In this document: positions 54,855 to 64,000 of the stretch, piece after piece
Position numbering within the stretch: the stretch's first letter is position 1
Layout of the letters: every line of letters begins with the position of its first letter
From: Shewanella holmiensis
Lineage (GTDB): Bacteria; Pseudomonadota; Gammaproteobacteria; Enterobacterales; Shewanellaceae
Length of the DNA: 64,000 nt
NCBI RefSeq assembly: GCF_025370255.1
Contig: NZ_JAMTCD010000015.1
Coordinates: 1-64,000 of the forward strand
Reading direction: 5' to 3'
Notes under the pieces: generated by a model
What the model saw: only the letters and a program-made list of their open reading frames with translations
Databases searched by the model: none
What the model was told of the DNA's origin: nothing
Made by a program: the position numbers and the translations under genes

Positions 54855-55538
54855 TTACGCTTTTGATTTAGGTTGATTTTTTGCTTTTACTTTTGCTTTT
54901 AATGCTGCCAACTCATCGTTAACAGAATCTTCAGCAGCTAGCGCAGCAAACTCATCGTCTAAAGTTGACTTTTTACCTAAATCATAAGCATCAACCTGTG
55001 CCTCAAGTCCTTCAACCCGACGCTCATATTGCTCGAATTTCATCATGGCATCATCAATTTTACTTGAATCAAGCTGCTTTTTTACTTCTAAACGTGAAGT
55101 GGCTGTTTGCTTACGCATGATGATAGTCTTTTGACGTGCTCGCGCATCAGTTAACTTTTCTTGTAACTGGCTCACTTCATCTTTTAAACGCGCAATATGC
55201 TCTTCAACGACTTTCAATTCAGCTTCAAGCGTTGCTAACAAAGTAGCCGTTTTTTGCTTTTCAACTAATGCCGCTTTGGCTAGATCTTCACGGTCTTTAG
55301 AAATAGCTAATTCCGCTTTTTCTTCCCAATCGTGAACCTGCTCTTGCACTCGAGTGATACGGCGAAGCAATTCTTTTTTCTCAGCAAGAACTTTAGCTGA
55401 AGTAGAACGAACCTCGACAACCGTATCTTCCATTTCTTGTATAATCAGACGAACCATTTTTTCTGGATCTTCTGCTTTATCAAGGATTGCGCTGATGTTT
55501 GAATTAACGATATCAGCAAAGCGAGAAAAAATACCCAT
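54855..55538 (-). CDS. pspA: phage shock protein A
   Basis: 227 residues, nearly all coiled-coil helix (PspA/IM30, ESCRT-III-like), with the amphipathic N-terminus MGIFSRFADIVNSNISA that binds stressed membranes. Inhibits the activator PspF in the resting state and supports membrane integrity. First gene after the sigma-54 promoter. Confidence 0.97.
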   Translation of the reverse strand: MGIFSRFADIVNSNISAILDKAEDPEKMVRLIIQEMEDTVVEVRSTSAKVLAEKKELLRRITRVQEQVHDWEEKAELAISKDREDLAKAALVEKQKTATLLATLEAELKVVEEHIARLKDEVSQLQEKLTDARARQKTIIMRKQTATSRLEVKKQLDSSKIDDAMMKFEQYERRVEGLEAQVDAYDLGKKSTLDDEFAALAAEDSVNDELAALKAKVKAKNQPKSKA

Positions 55539-55580
55539 AATATGTACCTCAGTTTTCTATGTGGATGACGCAATAACTAA

Positions 55581-55596
55581 TACATTATGTGTGCCA
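55581..55596 (-). promoter_or_regulatory. sigma-54 promoter of the psp operon
   Basis: Minus strand TGGCACACATAATGTA: -24 TGGCAC and a -12 ATGTA in place of TTGCA. The unusual GT at -12 recalls the E. coli pspA promoter (TTGTA), which also departs from GC. Placed 43 bases upstream of the pspA ATG. Confidence 0.75.
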
Positions 55597-55717
55597 ACAT
55601 TTATAATTACTTTAATATCAACAGATTAACTATATTTTCACATTTCTCTTTCTTTTATGTACGGAGCCACTTATTATTATTTTCACCAATAATTAGCGTA
55701 AAAGACTAACAAATACT

Positions 55718-56818
55718 GTGAATAAGCAATTTCAACAAGATAACCTCATCGGACAATCTAATGCACTGCTTGAAGTATTAGAGCATGTCTCGAAAATAGC
55801 GACTTTGTCAAAGCCTGTACTGATTATTGGTGAACGCGGTACAGGTAAAGAACTCATAGCAGAACGTTTACATTACCTATCAGGTAGATGGGATCAAAGT
55901 TTTATTAAACTTAATTGCTCATCATTAAGTGAAAACTTACTCGAATCAGAGTTGTTTGGCCATGAATCTGGGGCATTTACTGGCGCAAAAGGTAAACATG
56001 AAGGTCGTTTTGAGCGCGCTAATGGCGGCACATTATTTTTAGATGAGTTAGCAAACACATCAGGTCTTATCCAAGAAAAACTATTACGCGTTATTGAATA
56101 TGGCGAATTCGAACGTGTCGGTGGCAGTAAAACGGTACAAACTGACGTGCGTTTGATTTGTGCTGCCAATGAAGACTTACCATCACTGGCTGATTTAGGC
56201 GAATTTCGAGCGGATTTACTCGACCGACTTGCATTTGATGTGATCACCTTACCGCCACTTCGTTGTCGTACAGAAGATATTATGGATTTAGCCGAATACT
56301 TCGCCATCAGTATGGCACGGCAACTTAAATTAGAATATTTCGGCGGATTCAGCCCATTGGCAGTTGAGCAGCTTATGAGCCATACATGGCCAGGTAATAT
56401 TCGTGAACTTAAAAACGTGGTTGAGCGTAGTGTTTATCGTGAAGGAAGCGACGGACAGGAGATTGATCATATTATTTTGGATCCATTCGCATCACCTTAT
56501 CGTCCACAAACACGTATAAAAACAAAAGAACGTCAACAAGTTGCTGCCACATCGGCTCAAATGGCTGAACCAGTTAAAGAAGTTGACACTGACCCAAACC
56601 CTGCTTTAGCGTCGGATTTATCTAACGCAACAAGTTCTGGCACGGCAGCTCAGATCACTTTTCCTCTCGACTTTAAAGAGCATACCGAAAAGCAAGAAAT
56701 TGAATTACTGCAATTGGCCTTAGCTGAAAGTCAATTTAATCAAAAGAAAACCGCAGAAATACTCGGCCTGAGTTACCATCAATTGCGTGGCATCTTAAAA
56801 AAATACAATTTACTCTAG
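55718..56818 (+). CDS. pspF: psp operon activator PspF
   Basis: 366 residues, beginning at GTG 55718, which has no clear ribosome site. No receiver domain; the sigma-54 AAA+ domain comes first with Walker A GERGTGKE, GAFTGAKGKHEGRFE, Walker B GGTLFLDELA, and the arginine-finger region further on. The C-terminal helix-turn-helix NQKKTAEILGLSYHQLRGIL binds DNA. A 55-residue polar linker (about 265-325) makes it longer than E. coli PspF (325). Divergent from pspABC. Confidence 0.95.
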   Translation: MNKQFQQDNLIGQSNALLEVLEHVSKIATLSKPVLIIGERGTGKELIAERLHYLSGRWDQSFIKLNCSSLSENLLESELFGHESGAFTGAKGKHEGRFERANGGTLFLDELANTSGLIQEKLLRVIEYGEFERVGGSKTVQTDVRLICAANEDLPSLADLGEFRADLLDRLAFDVITLPPLRCRTEDIMDLAEYFAISMARQLKLEYFGGFSPLAVEQLMSHTWPGNIRELKNVVERSVYREGSDGQEIDHIILDPFASPYRPQTRIKTKERQQVAATSAQMAEPVKEVDTDPNPALASDLSNATSSGTAAQITFPLDFKEHTEKQEIELLQLALAESQFNQKKTAEILGLSYHQLRGILKKYNLL

Positions 56819-56965
56819 CAACAAATAATCACATCGTCCTTTAATCCATTAGGCTTTAAAGGGCGATGATAAAAAGTCACCAAAAACAATTTAATAACTT
56901 GTTTGCTACCAAGATATTTACACTGCTAAAATGGCCACTCAGATCCGCAAAAATACGATTTCGCT

Positions 56966-58591
56966 ATGACTGTGTTCTTGAAACAACGGTTTCAACTAAT
57001 GTTTGTATGTCTTACCGGACTGTTGCTCAGTGCGTGTGGCCAAGCAACTCTTCCGCCGGGCTTGGTATATTGCAGTGAAGGTAACCCTGAAAGCTTTAAT
57101 CCGCAGCTTGTTACCTCAGGCACGACCATTGATGCCACATCACATCAAATATACAGCAGACTGGTAAATTACAATCCTGATTTAGGCGATATTGTGCCGG
57201 GACTCGCTACCGACTGGTACATTAGCGATGATGGTTTAAGTTATACCTTTAATCTGCGTCATAACGTATTGTTCCATGAGACCCATCGTTTTAAACCGCA
57301 ACGAGTGTTTAATGCTGATGATGTATTATTTTCTTTCAACCGCATTATAGACTCTCAACATCCCTACCATTCAGTAAGCCGTACAGGTTACCCTTTCTTT
57401 CAAAGTATTAGTTTTGAACAGCTTATTTCGTCTATTGAAAAGGTTAATGACTACCAAGTTATATTTCATCTGAATCGTAAAGATGCTTCTTTTTTATCTA
57501 ATCTCGCCACTGATTTTGCCGTGATGCTGTCCGCGGAATATGCGACAAAGTTACTCAAAGATGGAGTGCCTGAACAGATAGATTTACAACCAGTGGGTAC
57601 CGGACCTTTTCAATTAACTCAATACATTAAAAATGAATATATTCGTTATATTCGTCACCCTAATTATTGGGGAGCTCAACCCGATATAGAGCATCTGGTT
57701 TTTGATATTACACCGAAGAGCACTGCGCGAATTGCAAAACTCATCACAGGGGACTGCAGTGTCTCTGCATTACCTAAAGCCGGCGAGTTAGCGGTAATTG
57801 ATCAGCATAAGCACATCAAAGTTGATGCAAAACCTGGGCTTAACGTCGCTTTTTGGGCGTTGAATACTCAGAAGCCACCTTTAAATGATATTCGAGTAAG
57901 AAGAGCCATTGCCCACGCTATTGATAAACAGAATATTTTAGACGTGGTCTATAATGATATTGCTGTTGAAGCGAATGGTATTTTGCCGCCAGCATCCTGG
58001 GCATATTCAGCCAATCTAGCCAGTAATGAATATAATCCAGCAAAAGCCAAATTACTTTTAGAGCAAGCTGGGATAAAAAACTTAGCAATTGATATTTGGG
58101 CAATGCCTGTCGCACGAATTTATAACCCAAATGCGCTTAAAACGGCTGAATTGATTCAGGGAGATTTGGCCAAAGTAGGCGTTAAAATCAATATTATCTC
58201 ATACGATTGGAGTGTTTTTACCCAGAAATTGGCCAGTGATGATTATGACTCCGTACTGATTGGTTGGAATGCCGATAACAGTGATCCCGATAACTTTTTT
58301 ACTCCCCTGCTGAGTTGCGCAGCCTTATCATCAAATAATAATCGATCTAAATGGTGTCAGGCTGATTTTGACCACTTATTAACGCAAGCACAAAACACCA
58401 CCATAAGAGAAGACCGTAAAGCATTCTATCAAGCTGCCGAAGCTATTTTGAGTGATCGAGTGCCTTTAATCCCGATTGCACATGCTCAAAAAGTTATCTT
58501 GAAAAAAGATACCATTACGTCAATGCAAGTCAGACCTTATGGTGGTATTGCATTTGCCAAAATCGTACAAAATCATCAAGAGAGTAATTAA
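56966..58591 (+). CDS. sapA: peptide ABC transporter substrate-binding lipoprotein SapA
   Basis: 541 residues. Lipobox LLLSAC (Cys24); SBP family 5 fold with LVYCSEGNPESFNPQLV, PGLATDWYISDDGL and the AIAHAIDK segment. Periplasmic receptor for oligopeptides or antimicrobial peptides in the Sap system; the E. coli complex also affects putrescine export and potassium uptake (family knowledge). First gene of sapABCDF; sapB starts 3 bases after its stop. Confidence 0.93.
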   Translation: MTVFLKQRFQLMFVCLTGLLLSACGQATLPPGLVYCSEGNPESFNPQLVTSGTTIDATSHQIYSRLVNYNPDLGDIVPGLATDWYISDDGLSYTFNLRHNVLFHETHRFKPQRVFNADDVLFSFNRIIDSQHPYHSVSRTGYPFFQSISFEQLISSIEKVNDYQVIFHLNRKDASFLSNLATDFAVMLSAEYATKLLKDGVPEQIDLQPVGTGPFQLTQYIKNEYIRYIRHPNYWGAQPDIEHLVFDITPKSTARIAKLITGDCSVSALPKAGELAVIDQHKHIKVDAKPGLNVAFWALNTQKPPLNDIRVRRAIAHAIDKQNILDVVYNDIAVEANGILPPASWAYSANLASNEYNPAKAKLLLEQAGIKNLAIDIWAMPVARIYNPNALKTAELIQGDLAKVGVKINIISYDWSVFTQKLASDDYDSVLIGWNADNSDPDNFFTPLLSCAALSSNNNRSKWCQADFDHLLTQAQNTTIREDRKAFYQAAEAILSDRVPLIPIAHAQKVILKKDTITSMQVRPYGGIAFAKIVQNHQESN

Positions 58592-58593
58592 CC

Positions 58594-59625
58594 ATGTGGC
58601 GATACTTTTTTAGACGAGTTAGCTTATTTTTAGCCACTACCCTCATCATGATGGCTGTGTTGTTTTATGCGACTCATCTTTTTCCTGTTAACGAACACTA
58701 TGCTCTCACTGGGATCCAACAACCCACGGCAGCTCAAATCACTCAAGCTAACGACGATTTCAATTTAGATAGCAACCGTTTTAGCCAATTTATTGCCTAC
58801 GTTGAACAACGTTTAAGTGGCAACATGGGCATCTCGAATAACTCACAACAATTGGTTTTTGAAGAATTGAAAACCGTGCTGCCTGCATCATTTGAGCTGT
58901 CGTTATTTTCAGGGTTTATTGCGTTAATTTTCGGTGTACCCATTGGTGTTACTGCCGCGCTCAGTAAAAATAAGCTGATACAACGCAGTATTTTAGGGCT
59001 GACATTAACTGGTTACTCCATTCCAGTGTTCTGGCTTGGGTTGACGCTCTCATTGTGGTTTGGGGTTAATTTAGGCTGGCTACCCATTTCAGGGCAAATT
59101 AATCTTTTGTATCAAATAGAGACCGTGAGCGGTTTTATGTTAATTGATACCTTACTCTCTGATTCAATATACAGCCAGCAAGCTTTTGTCGATGCCTTGA
59201 TGCATTTGATTTTACCCGCAATAACCTTGGCCGTACTGCCTTTTACTTTAATTGTGCGTATTACTCGTCAAGCAATGTTGCAAGTGATGAATCAAACCTA
59301 TATTCGTGCTGCAGAAGCGCGTGGATTACATACCCTCAAAATTATCATTCGTCATGCTTTACCCAATGCGATGATCCCCGTACTTAAAAGTATCGGTATT
59401 ATGTTAGGTTCATTTGCAAGCTATGGTATTGTTGTAGAAGTTATTTTCTCCTGGCCTGGAGTGGGAAGCTGGCTAGTGTCAGGCATTTATCAACGTGACT
59501 ATACCGTCATTCAAGCAGGTATTTTATCTGTATCATTATTGATTATTTTCCTTAGTATATTGATTGAGTTTATTCATACAGCCATTAACCCCATGAGTAA
59601 AAAGGAACTGTATGCCACCTATTAA
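58594..59625 (+). CDS. sapB: Sap transporter permease SapB
   Basis: 343 residues, six or so transmembrane helices, first at 10-28. The binding-protein-dependent permease motif (EAA loop) is at about 228-255: YIRAAEARGLHTLKIIIRHALPNA. DppB-like. Partner of SapC, whose start overlaps its last 14 bases. Confidence 0.94.
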   Translation: MWRYFFRRVSLFLATTLIMMAVLFYATHLFPVNEHYALTGIQQPTAAQITQANDDFNLDSNRFSQFIAYVEQRLSGNMGISNNSQQLVFEELKTVLPASFELSLFSGFIALIFGVPIGVTAALSKNKLIQRSILGLTLTGYSIPVFWLGLTLSLWFGVNLGWLPISGQINLLYQIETVSGFMLIDTLLSDSIYSQQAFVDALMHLILPAITLAVLPFTLIVRITRQAMLQVMNQTYIRAAEARGLHTLKIIIRHALPNAMIPVLKSIGIMLGSFASYGIVVEVIFSWPGVGSWLVSGIYQRDYTVIQAGILSVSLLIIFLSILIEFIHTAINPMSKKELYATY

Positions 59626-60502
59626 GATTTATAAGCAGGATTATATTGCGACTCCTGCTGGGCGTGTATGGAAATCATTCTCCCATAACCCATTTGCTTT
59701 AATTGGCCTTTGGGGCGTTGGATTTTTACTGGTATTAACCCTTCTTGCACCATTTATTGCTCCTTATTCAGTGAATGAACAGAATCAGCAGATACTGCTT
59801 TTACCACCATCATGGGATCCATTAGGACATGTTGAGTACTTTCTTGGCACCGATGATCTAGGACGTGATATTTTCAGCCGAATATTACACGGCGTGCAAT
59901 TAACCTTCGGTATGTCATTGATTATTGTCAGTTGTGCTTTATTCTTTGGCTTTATTATTGGCGCGGTTTCCGGCATGATGCGCGGTTTAAAATCGAGTAT
60001 TTTAGGCCATTTGCTTGATGGTTTACTCTCTATCCCATCCTTATTAATGGCAATTTTGGTGGTCGCCGTTATTGGACCAGGATTAAGTAATGTCTTTTGG
60101 GCAGTCGGAATTGCAATGGTGCCGCAATTTATTCGCACCATACATCAAGCGGTACATGAAGAGCTACAAAAAGAATATGTAACAGCGGCCAAACTGGATG
60201 GTGCCAACGATTTGCAAATATTTTGGTATGTCATCATGCCAAACGTTTGGGAAGTACTGATTATTCAAGTCACTATGGCTATTTCCGCGGCAATATTAGA
60301 TATCGCAGCACTTGGGTTTCTCAACTTAGGAGCCCAGGCTCCCAGTCCTGAATGGGGAGCGATGATCGCTCAAGGACTTGATAACCTTTTACTAGCACCT
60401 TGGACGGTGACTATTCCGGGTGTAGCCATTTTATTCAGCGTACTTGCCGTTAACCTTGTGGGCGACGGATTACGTTCCGCAATAGCCCCAATAAGAAACT
60501 AA
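59612..60502 (+). CDS. sapC: Sap transporter permease SapC
   Basis: 296 residues, DppC-like with an N-terminal extension and six helices (first about 30-50). LGTDDLGRDIFSR and the EAA loop EYVTAAKLDGANDLQIFWYVIMPN are conserved. Overlaps sapB by 14 bases; sapD follows after 3 bases. Confidence 0.94.
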   Translation: MPPIKIYKQDYIATPAGRVWKSFSHNPFALIGLWGVGFLLVLTLLAPFIAPYSVNEQNQQILLLPPSWDPLGHVEYFLGTDDLGRDIFSRILHGVQLTFGMSLIIVSCALFFGFIIGAVSGMMRGLKSSILGHLLDGLLSIPSLLMAILVVAVIGPGLSNVFWAVGIAMVPQFIRTIHQAVHEELQKEYVTAAKLDGANDLQIFWYVIMPNVWEVLIIQVTMAISAAILDIAALGFLNLGAQAPSPEWGAMIAQGLDNLLLAPWTVTIPGVAILFSVLAVNLVGDGLRSAIAPIRN

Positions 60503-60505
60503 CCT

Positions 60506-61516
60506 ATGCCATTACTCGATATTAGAAACCTTACCATAGAGCTGGATACCGACACGGGTAGGGTCGCTGTGCTCGAGAAAGTGAGTTTGACCATGAATCC
60601 TGGCGAAATCCATGGACTAGTTGGTGAATCAGGATCTGGCAGAAGTATTCTGGCAAAAGCCATTCTCGGTATTCTTGGTCCAAACTGGCATGTTATTGCC
60701 GACAGAATGATGTTTGATGGGCAAAACTTATTAGAGTTAACCGCAAAAGAGCGTCGCTGTATTATGGGTAGTGATATTTCGATGGTTTTTCAAGATCCCT
60801 CAGGCAGCTTAGATCCGGTTAAGACCGTCGGCAGTCAATTAATCGAGGCCATCACTCCCAATAAAAATGTGCCTTTTTGGCGTAGGTCAAAAGATACTTA
60901 TTTAAACGCCCAAAAATGGCTCCATAAAGTCGGCATTAAAAGTCCTAAAGCCTTAATGAAATGTTTTCCTTGGGAATTATCTGAAGGCGAATGCCAAAAA
61001 GTCATGATTGCTATGGCTGTGGCAAACCATCCCAAGTTGCTAATAGCTGACGAACCGACCAATTCGATGGAATTAAACACCCAAGCACAAATTTTCAGAC
61101 TACTATCGCAGTTAAATCAGCTACAAAATGTGTCCATTTTATTAGTCAGCCATGAACTTGAGACCTTAGTTCAGTATTGTGACCACCTCACGGTGCTGTA
61201 TGGTGGGCAAATGATGGAATCTGGCTTGACATCAGAATTAGTCTCAAGCCCTTTTCACCCTTATACACGGGCCTTGTTAAAGAATTTACCTGATTACACT
61301 GGTAAGATGCGTCACAAATCCAACTTACCAACACTACAGGGTTCATCACCATCGGTTCAGAATCTGCCTGCAGGCTGTCGTCTGGGGCCTAGATGTCCAG
61401 AAGCGAAGCGTCAATGTGTTAAACAACCCAATTTAGAGCAATTAAAAGATCGTGCATTTGCATGCCACTTCCCTTACAAAAATGAGCAAGAAGCCGATGA
61501 CAACACCTTTGCTTAA
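60506..61516 (+). CDS. sapD: Sap transporter ATPase SapD
   Basis: 336 residues. Walker B LLIADEPTNS is intact, but Walker A reads GESGSGRS with arginine in place of lysine, and the signature reads LSEGECQ; E. coli SapD has GESGSGKS and LTDGECQ. The cysteine-rich C-terminus (CRLGPRCPEAKRQC...CHF) is typical of oligopeptide-transporter ATPases. It pairs with SapF. The lysine-to-arginine change may weaken its own ATP site, leaving SapF's Walker A to do hydrolysis. 20-base overlap with sapF. Confidence 0.92.
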   Translation: MPLLDIRNLTIELDTDTGRVAVLEKVSLTMNPGEIHGLVGESGSGRSILAKAILGILGPNWHVIADRMMFDGQNLLELTAKERRCIMGSDISMVFQDPSGSLDPVKTVGSQLIEAITPNKNVPFWRRSKDTYLNAQKWLHKVGIKSPKALMKCFPWELSEGECQKVMIAMAVANHPKLLIADEPTNSMELNTQAQIFRLLSQLNQLQNVSILLVSHELETLVQYCDHLTVLYGGQMMESGLTSELVSSPFHPYTRALLKNLPDYTGKMRHKSNLPTLQGSSPSVQNLPAGCRLGPRCPEAKRQCVKQPNLEQLKDRAFACHFPYKNEQEADDNTFA

Positions 61517-62282
61517 AGTGACTAACCTAAGTAAACAGTACTTAACAGGTTATAAGGGATTTACGCCACAATATTATGATGCCTTAATGCCAGTTTCATT
61601 TGAGCTTGAGCGAGGTGAAACCTTGGCGATTGTCGGTGAAGTTGGATCTGGGAAATCGACCTTGGCTCGTATTCTTGTCGGTGCAGAGCAGCGCAGCAGT
61701 GGCGATATATTTTTTGAAGGCGAGGCCTTAGAGTCACGTAATTTAAAGCAACGCTGCCGTCTAATCAGAATGATATTTCAGGATCCAAACACGTCGTTGA
61801 ACCCTAGATTAACTATTGGTGATTTATTAAATGAGCCACTGCGTTTCAGTACTGATTTATCTGCCGAAGAGCGTAAAGTTCAGGTTATTGATACCTTAAG
61901 GAAAGTCGGTTTATTACCCGAACATGTTAATTTTTATCCGCACATGGTGTCTGAAGGACAAAAACAACGTGTGGCAGTGGCCAGGGCATTGATGCTAAAT
62001 CCTAAGATTATTATTGCCGATGAAGCGTTAACGGCACTTGATTTATCGGTGCGTTCACAGATCATCAACTTACTCTTAAAGCTTCAAAGAGAGCTGGGTT
62101 TATCCTATATTTTTGTGTCCCATAATTTAAATATCATTAGGCATATCAGTGATAAGGTGATGGTGCTGCAAAATGGTTGCTTAGTTGAAAAAGCCAAAAC
62201 AGAAGACTTATTCACGTCACCACAACATGAATACACTCAAAGGCTTATTCAAGAGCAAAGTCAATTTATGCAAAAGCGTTAA
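61497..62282 (+). CDS. sapF: Sap transporter ATPase SapF
   Basis: 261 residues from ATG 61497; the longer frame from 61452 lies inside sapD. Walker A GEVGSGKST, degenerate signature VSEGQKQRVAVARAL, Walker B IIIADEALTALD, switch FVSHN. Second ATPase of the Sap complex. Confidence 0.93.
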   Translation: MTTPLLKVTNLSKQYLTGYKGFTPQYYDALMPVSFELERGETLAIVGEVGSGKSTLARILVGAEQRSSGDIFFEGEALESRNLKQRCRLIRMIFQDPNTSLNPRLTIGDLLNEPLRFSTDLSAEERKVQVIDTLRKVGLLPEHVNFYPHMVSEGQKQRVAVARALMLNPKIIIADEALTALDLSVRSQIINLLLKLQRELGLSYIFVSHNLNIIRHISDKVMVLQNGCLVEKAKTEDLFTSPQHEYTQRLIQEQSQFMQKR

Positions 62283-62387
62283 ACTGCTCCAACCACTGGC
62301 CAAATTAGGCACTTTCGACAAAAATCAGTGCCATTTCACCGATGAACTTATTATCCTAGTGCCAACTAAAAAGGAAGAAACTGACTT

Positions 62388-63590
62388 ATGATTATTAAAC
62401 CCAAAATTCGTGGCTTTATTTGTACCACGACTCACCCTGTTGGTTGTGAGGCTAACGTCAAAGAACAAATCGAACTCACTAAAGCCAAAGGTAAAATATC
62501 AAACGGCCCTAAGAAAGTATTAGTTGTCGGTTCATCAAGTGGTTATGGTTTATCTTCACGTATCGCTTCAGCATTTGGTAGTGACGCGGCCACAATCGGT
62601 GTATTTTTTGAAAAACCAAGCTCAGAAACCAAACCCGGTACTGCAGGTTGGTATAACTCTGCCGCGTTTGATAAGTTTGCTAAAGCCGAAGGTTTATATT
62701 CAAAAAGTATAAACTGCGATGCTTTCAGTCATGAAGCTAAACAAAAAGTCATTGAGCTGATTAAAGCAGACTTAGATCAAATTGATATGGTGGTTTATTC
62801 ACTGGCCTCTCCAGTGCGTAAATTACCAGATACTGGTGAAGTTATCCGTTCAAGCCTAAAACCTATGGGTGAAACCTATAGCGCAACAGCAGTCGATACT
62901 AACAAAGACACCATTATTGAAACCTCAGTTGAACCTGCTACAGAACAAGAAATTGCCGACACTGTGACGGTCATGGGCGGACAAGATTGGGAACTGTGGA
63001 TGGAAGCCCTTTCACAGGCTGGTGTATTAGCTGATGGCTGTAAAACCGTAGCTTATAGCTATATTGGTACCGAGATCACCTGGCCAATCTACTGGCACGG
63101 GGCATTAGGTAAAGCCAAAATGGATTTAGACCGTGCCGCGCATGCGTTAAATACCAAGTTGTCTGCAACTGGCGGCAGTGCCAATGTTGCTGTGCTTAAA
63201 AGTGTAGTAACCCAAGCAAGTTCTGCCATTCCGGTAATGCCATTGTATATCGCCATGGTATTTAAGAAGATGCGTGAAGAAGGTCTTCATGAAGGCTGTA
63301 TGGACCAAATTTATCGTATGTTCAGCGAGCGTTTATACCGCGCTGACGGTCAAGCGCCTGCAGTAGATGAATCAAATCGTTTACGCTTAGATGACTGGGA
63401 ATTACGTGAAGAAATTCAGAAGCATTGCCGTGATCTGTGGCCACAAGTGACCACTGAGAATTTATCTGAGCTAACCGATTACCGCGAATACAAAGAAGAA
63501 TTTTTGAAGCTATTTGGCTTTGGTATTGAAGGTATCGATTACGAAGCTGATGTCGATCCAAATGTAGAGTTTGACGTGATTAGCCTATAA
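62388..63590 (+). CDS. fabV: trans-2-enoyl-ACP/CoA reductase FabV
   Basis: 400 residues, FabV family, which reduces the enoyl intermediate in fatty-acid elongation. Rossmann-like [17 protein letters not shown], then the Y-x8-K active site in [10 protein letters not shown] (FabI has Y-x6-K). FabV enzymes are longer than FabI (about 262) and tolerate triclosan. Positioned directly after sapF, the place fabI holds in E. coli. GGAAG precedes the ATG. Confidence 0.96.
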   Translation: MIIKPKIRGFICTTTHPVGCEANVKEQIELTKAKGKISNGPKKVLVVGSSSGYGLSSRIASAFGSDAATIGVFFEKPSSETKPGTAGWYNSAAFDKFAKAEGLYSKSINCDAFSHEAKQKVIELIKADLDQIDMVVYSLASPVRKLPDTGEVIRSSLKPMGETYSATAVDTNKDTIIETSVEPATEQEIADTVTVMGGQDWELWMEALSQAGVLADGCKTVAYSYIGTEITWPIYWHGALGKAKMDLDRAAHALNTKLSATGGSANVAVLKSVVTQASSAIPVMPLYIAMVFKKMREEGLHEGCMDQIYRMFSERLYRADGQAPAVDESNRLRLDDWELREEIQKHCRDLWPQVTTENLSELTDYREYKEEFLKLFGFGIEGIDYEADVDPNVEFDVISL

Positions 63591-63612
63591 TCAATATTGT
63601 CATACCATTAAA

Positions 63613-63637
63613 AACCAGCCACCTAGGCTGGTTTTTT
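63613..63637. terminator. terminator of fabV
   Basis: AACCAGCC-ACCTA-GGCTGGTT followed by T on the plus strand; the mirror strand also has T, so it can serve the convergent gene. Confidence 0.9.
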
Positions 63638-63680
63638 GTTATTTTATTAGCCATGTATTACAGCCCCCTGCACTGCAAGT

Positions 63681-64000
63681 TTATGTAATTGCTAAATAGA
63701 TTTTAAGATTAACATTCTCATCATCATTCCCCATATCAAAGCGTTCAAATGTTAATGGCTGCTCTCTAAGCTGATAGTTCATCTTTGTCAGCCAAGTGCC
63801 ATACAAATACTTTATTTTACCGTTTAATTCATCTTGAGAACCATTATGGGATAACACCGCATAGCGTCCTTTAGGCAATGTTTTTACCTTAAAATGAGCA
63901 GAGCCAGACAATACCTCCTGTAACGCGCTTAACTGTGCTTGAGATACACTTACACCAATGTCGATTGAATAATTGTGGCTGTGATCCTGAGGCAAAGAAT
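63681..64000 (-). CDS. GyrI-like small-molecule-binding protein, 5' end outside the window
   Basis: The open frame continues past base 64000, so the protein is incomplete; 106 codons are visible. It matches the GyrI/AraC effector-binding fold: LPKGRYAVLSHNGSQDEL is the typical central strand-helix and LTFERFDMG the later strand. It may be the C-terminal domain of an AraC-type regulator (Rob-like) or a stand-alone effector-binding protein. Confidence 0.75.
   Translation of the reverse strand, partial: SLPQDHSHNYSIDIGVSVSQAQLSALQEVLSGSAHFKVKTLPKGRYAVLSHNGSQDELNGKIKYLYGTWLTKMNYQLREQPLTFERFDMGNDDENVNLKIYLAIT

Overview
The window looks like chromosomal DNA of a marine gammaproteobacterium, most probably Shewanella. 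The evidence is moderate-to-low GC content, FabV as enoyl reductase, a DUF3083-type protein, an SO2930-type diheme cytochrome, a VolA/Pla-1 lipase, and gene order recalling E. coli (gmhB next to an rRNA operon, recR-htpG-adk, tesA/ybbA-ybbP, sohB/yciK, ycjF-ycjX-psp-sapABCDF-enoyl reductase). The species cannot be fixed from sequence reading alone. Almost everything is ordinary chromosomal coding. There are no CRISPR arrays, tRNAs, prophages or complete insertion sequences.

Layout. 0-1.1 kb: leader, boxA and tandem promoters of an rRNA operon whose 16S gene lies just left of base 1, then gmhB. 1.2-7.3 kb: a complete trans-4-hydroxyproline to 2-oxoglutarate pathway (epimerase, D-hydroxyproline dehydrogenase, deaminase, semialdehyde dehydrogenase) with a GntR/FCD regulator and palindromic operators in the divergent promoter region. 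7.4-13.3 kb: a FabH-like ketoacyl synthase, a DEDDh exonuclease, a cNMP/CBS/DUF294 protein and a two-subunit (DUF4212 plus SSS) sodium:solute symporter. 13.6-21.5 kb: a membrane diguanylate cyclase, an alpha/beta hydrolase, an orphan protein, a WD40 lipoprotein, nadE and gsk.

22.3-30.9 kb: a block made of a MacA/HlyD-like adaptor, a 73-residue membrane protein, an ABC ATPase, two FtsX-type permeases, a sigma-54 response regulator and an NtrY-like kinase. In front of it stand a good -24/-12 promoter and phased TGTCCG/CGGACA operators, so the block looks like a self-regulated export stress response. It sits between adk and gsk, where hemH lies in E. coli, next to an IS4-type transposase remnant.

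30.9-39.6 kb: adk, a YbbN/CnoX co-chaperone, htpG with a heat-shock promoter, recR, an intergenic inverted-repeat element, then the ybbA-ybbP ABC system divergent from tesA. 39.8-51.4 kb: a DUF3083-like protein, a lipoprotein fusing a beta-helix to a diheme cytochrome domain, a stand-alone paralogue of that cytochrome domain, an AraC regulator, sohB, a VolA-type lipase, yciK and a ComEA-like protein. 51.5-64 kb: ycjXF, pspABC divergent from pspF with a sigma-54 psp promoter, sapABCDF, fabV in the position fabI holds in E. coli, and the start of a GyrI-like gene cut by the window end.

Several genes appear to use TTG or GTG starts with good Shine-Dalgarno sequences (gmhB, exonuclease, WD40 protein, nadE, sohB, pspF). 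I adjusted those starts and several over-extended ATG starts by reading the upstream sequence.
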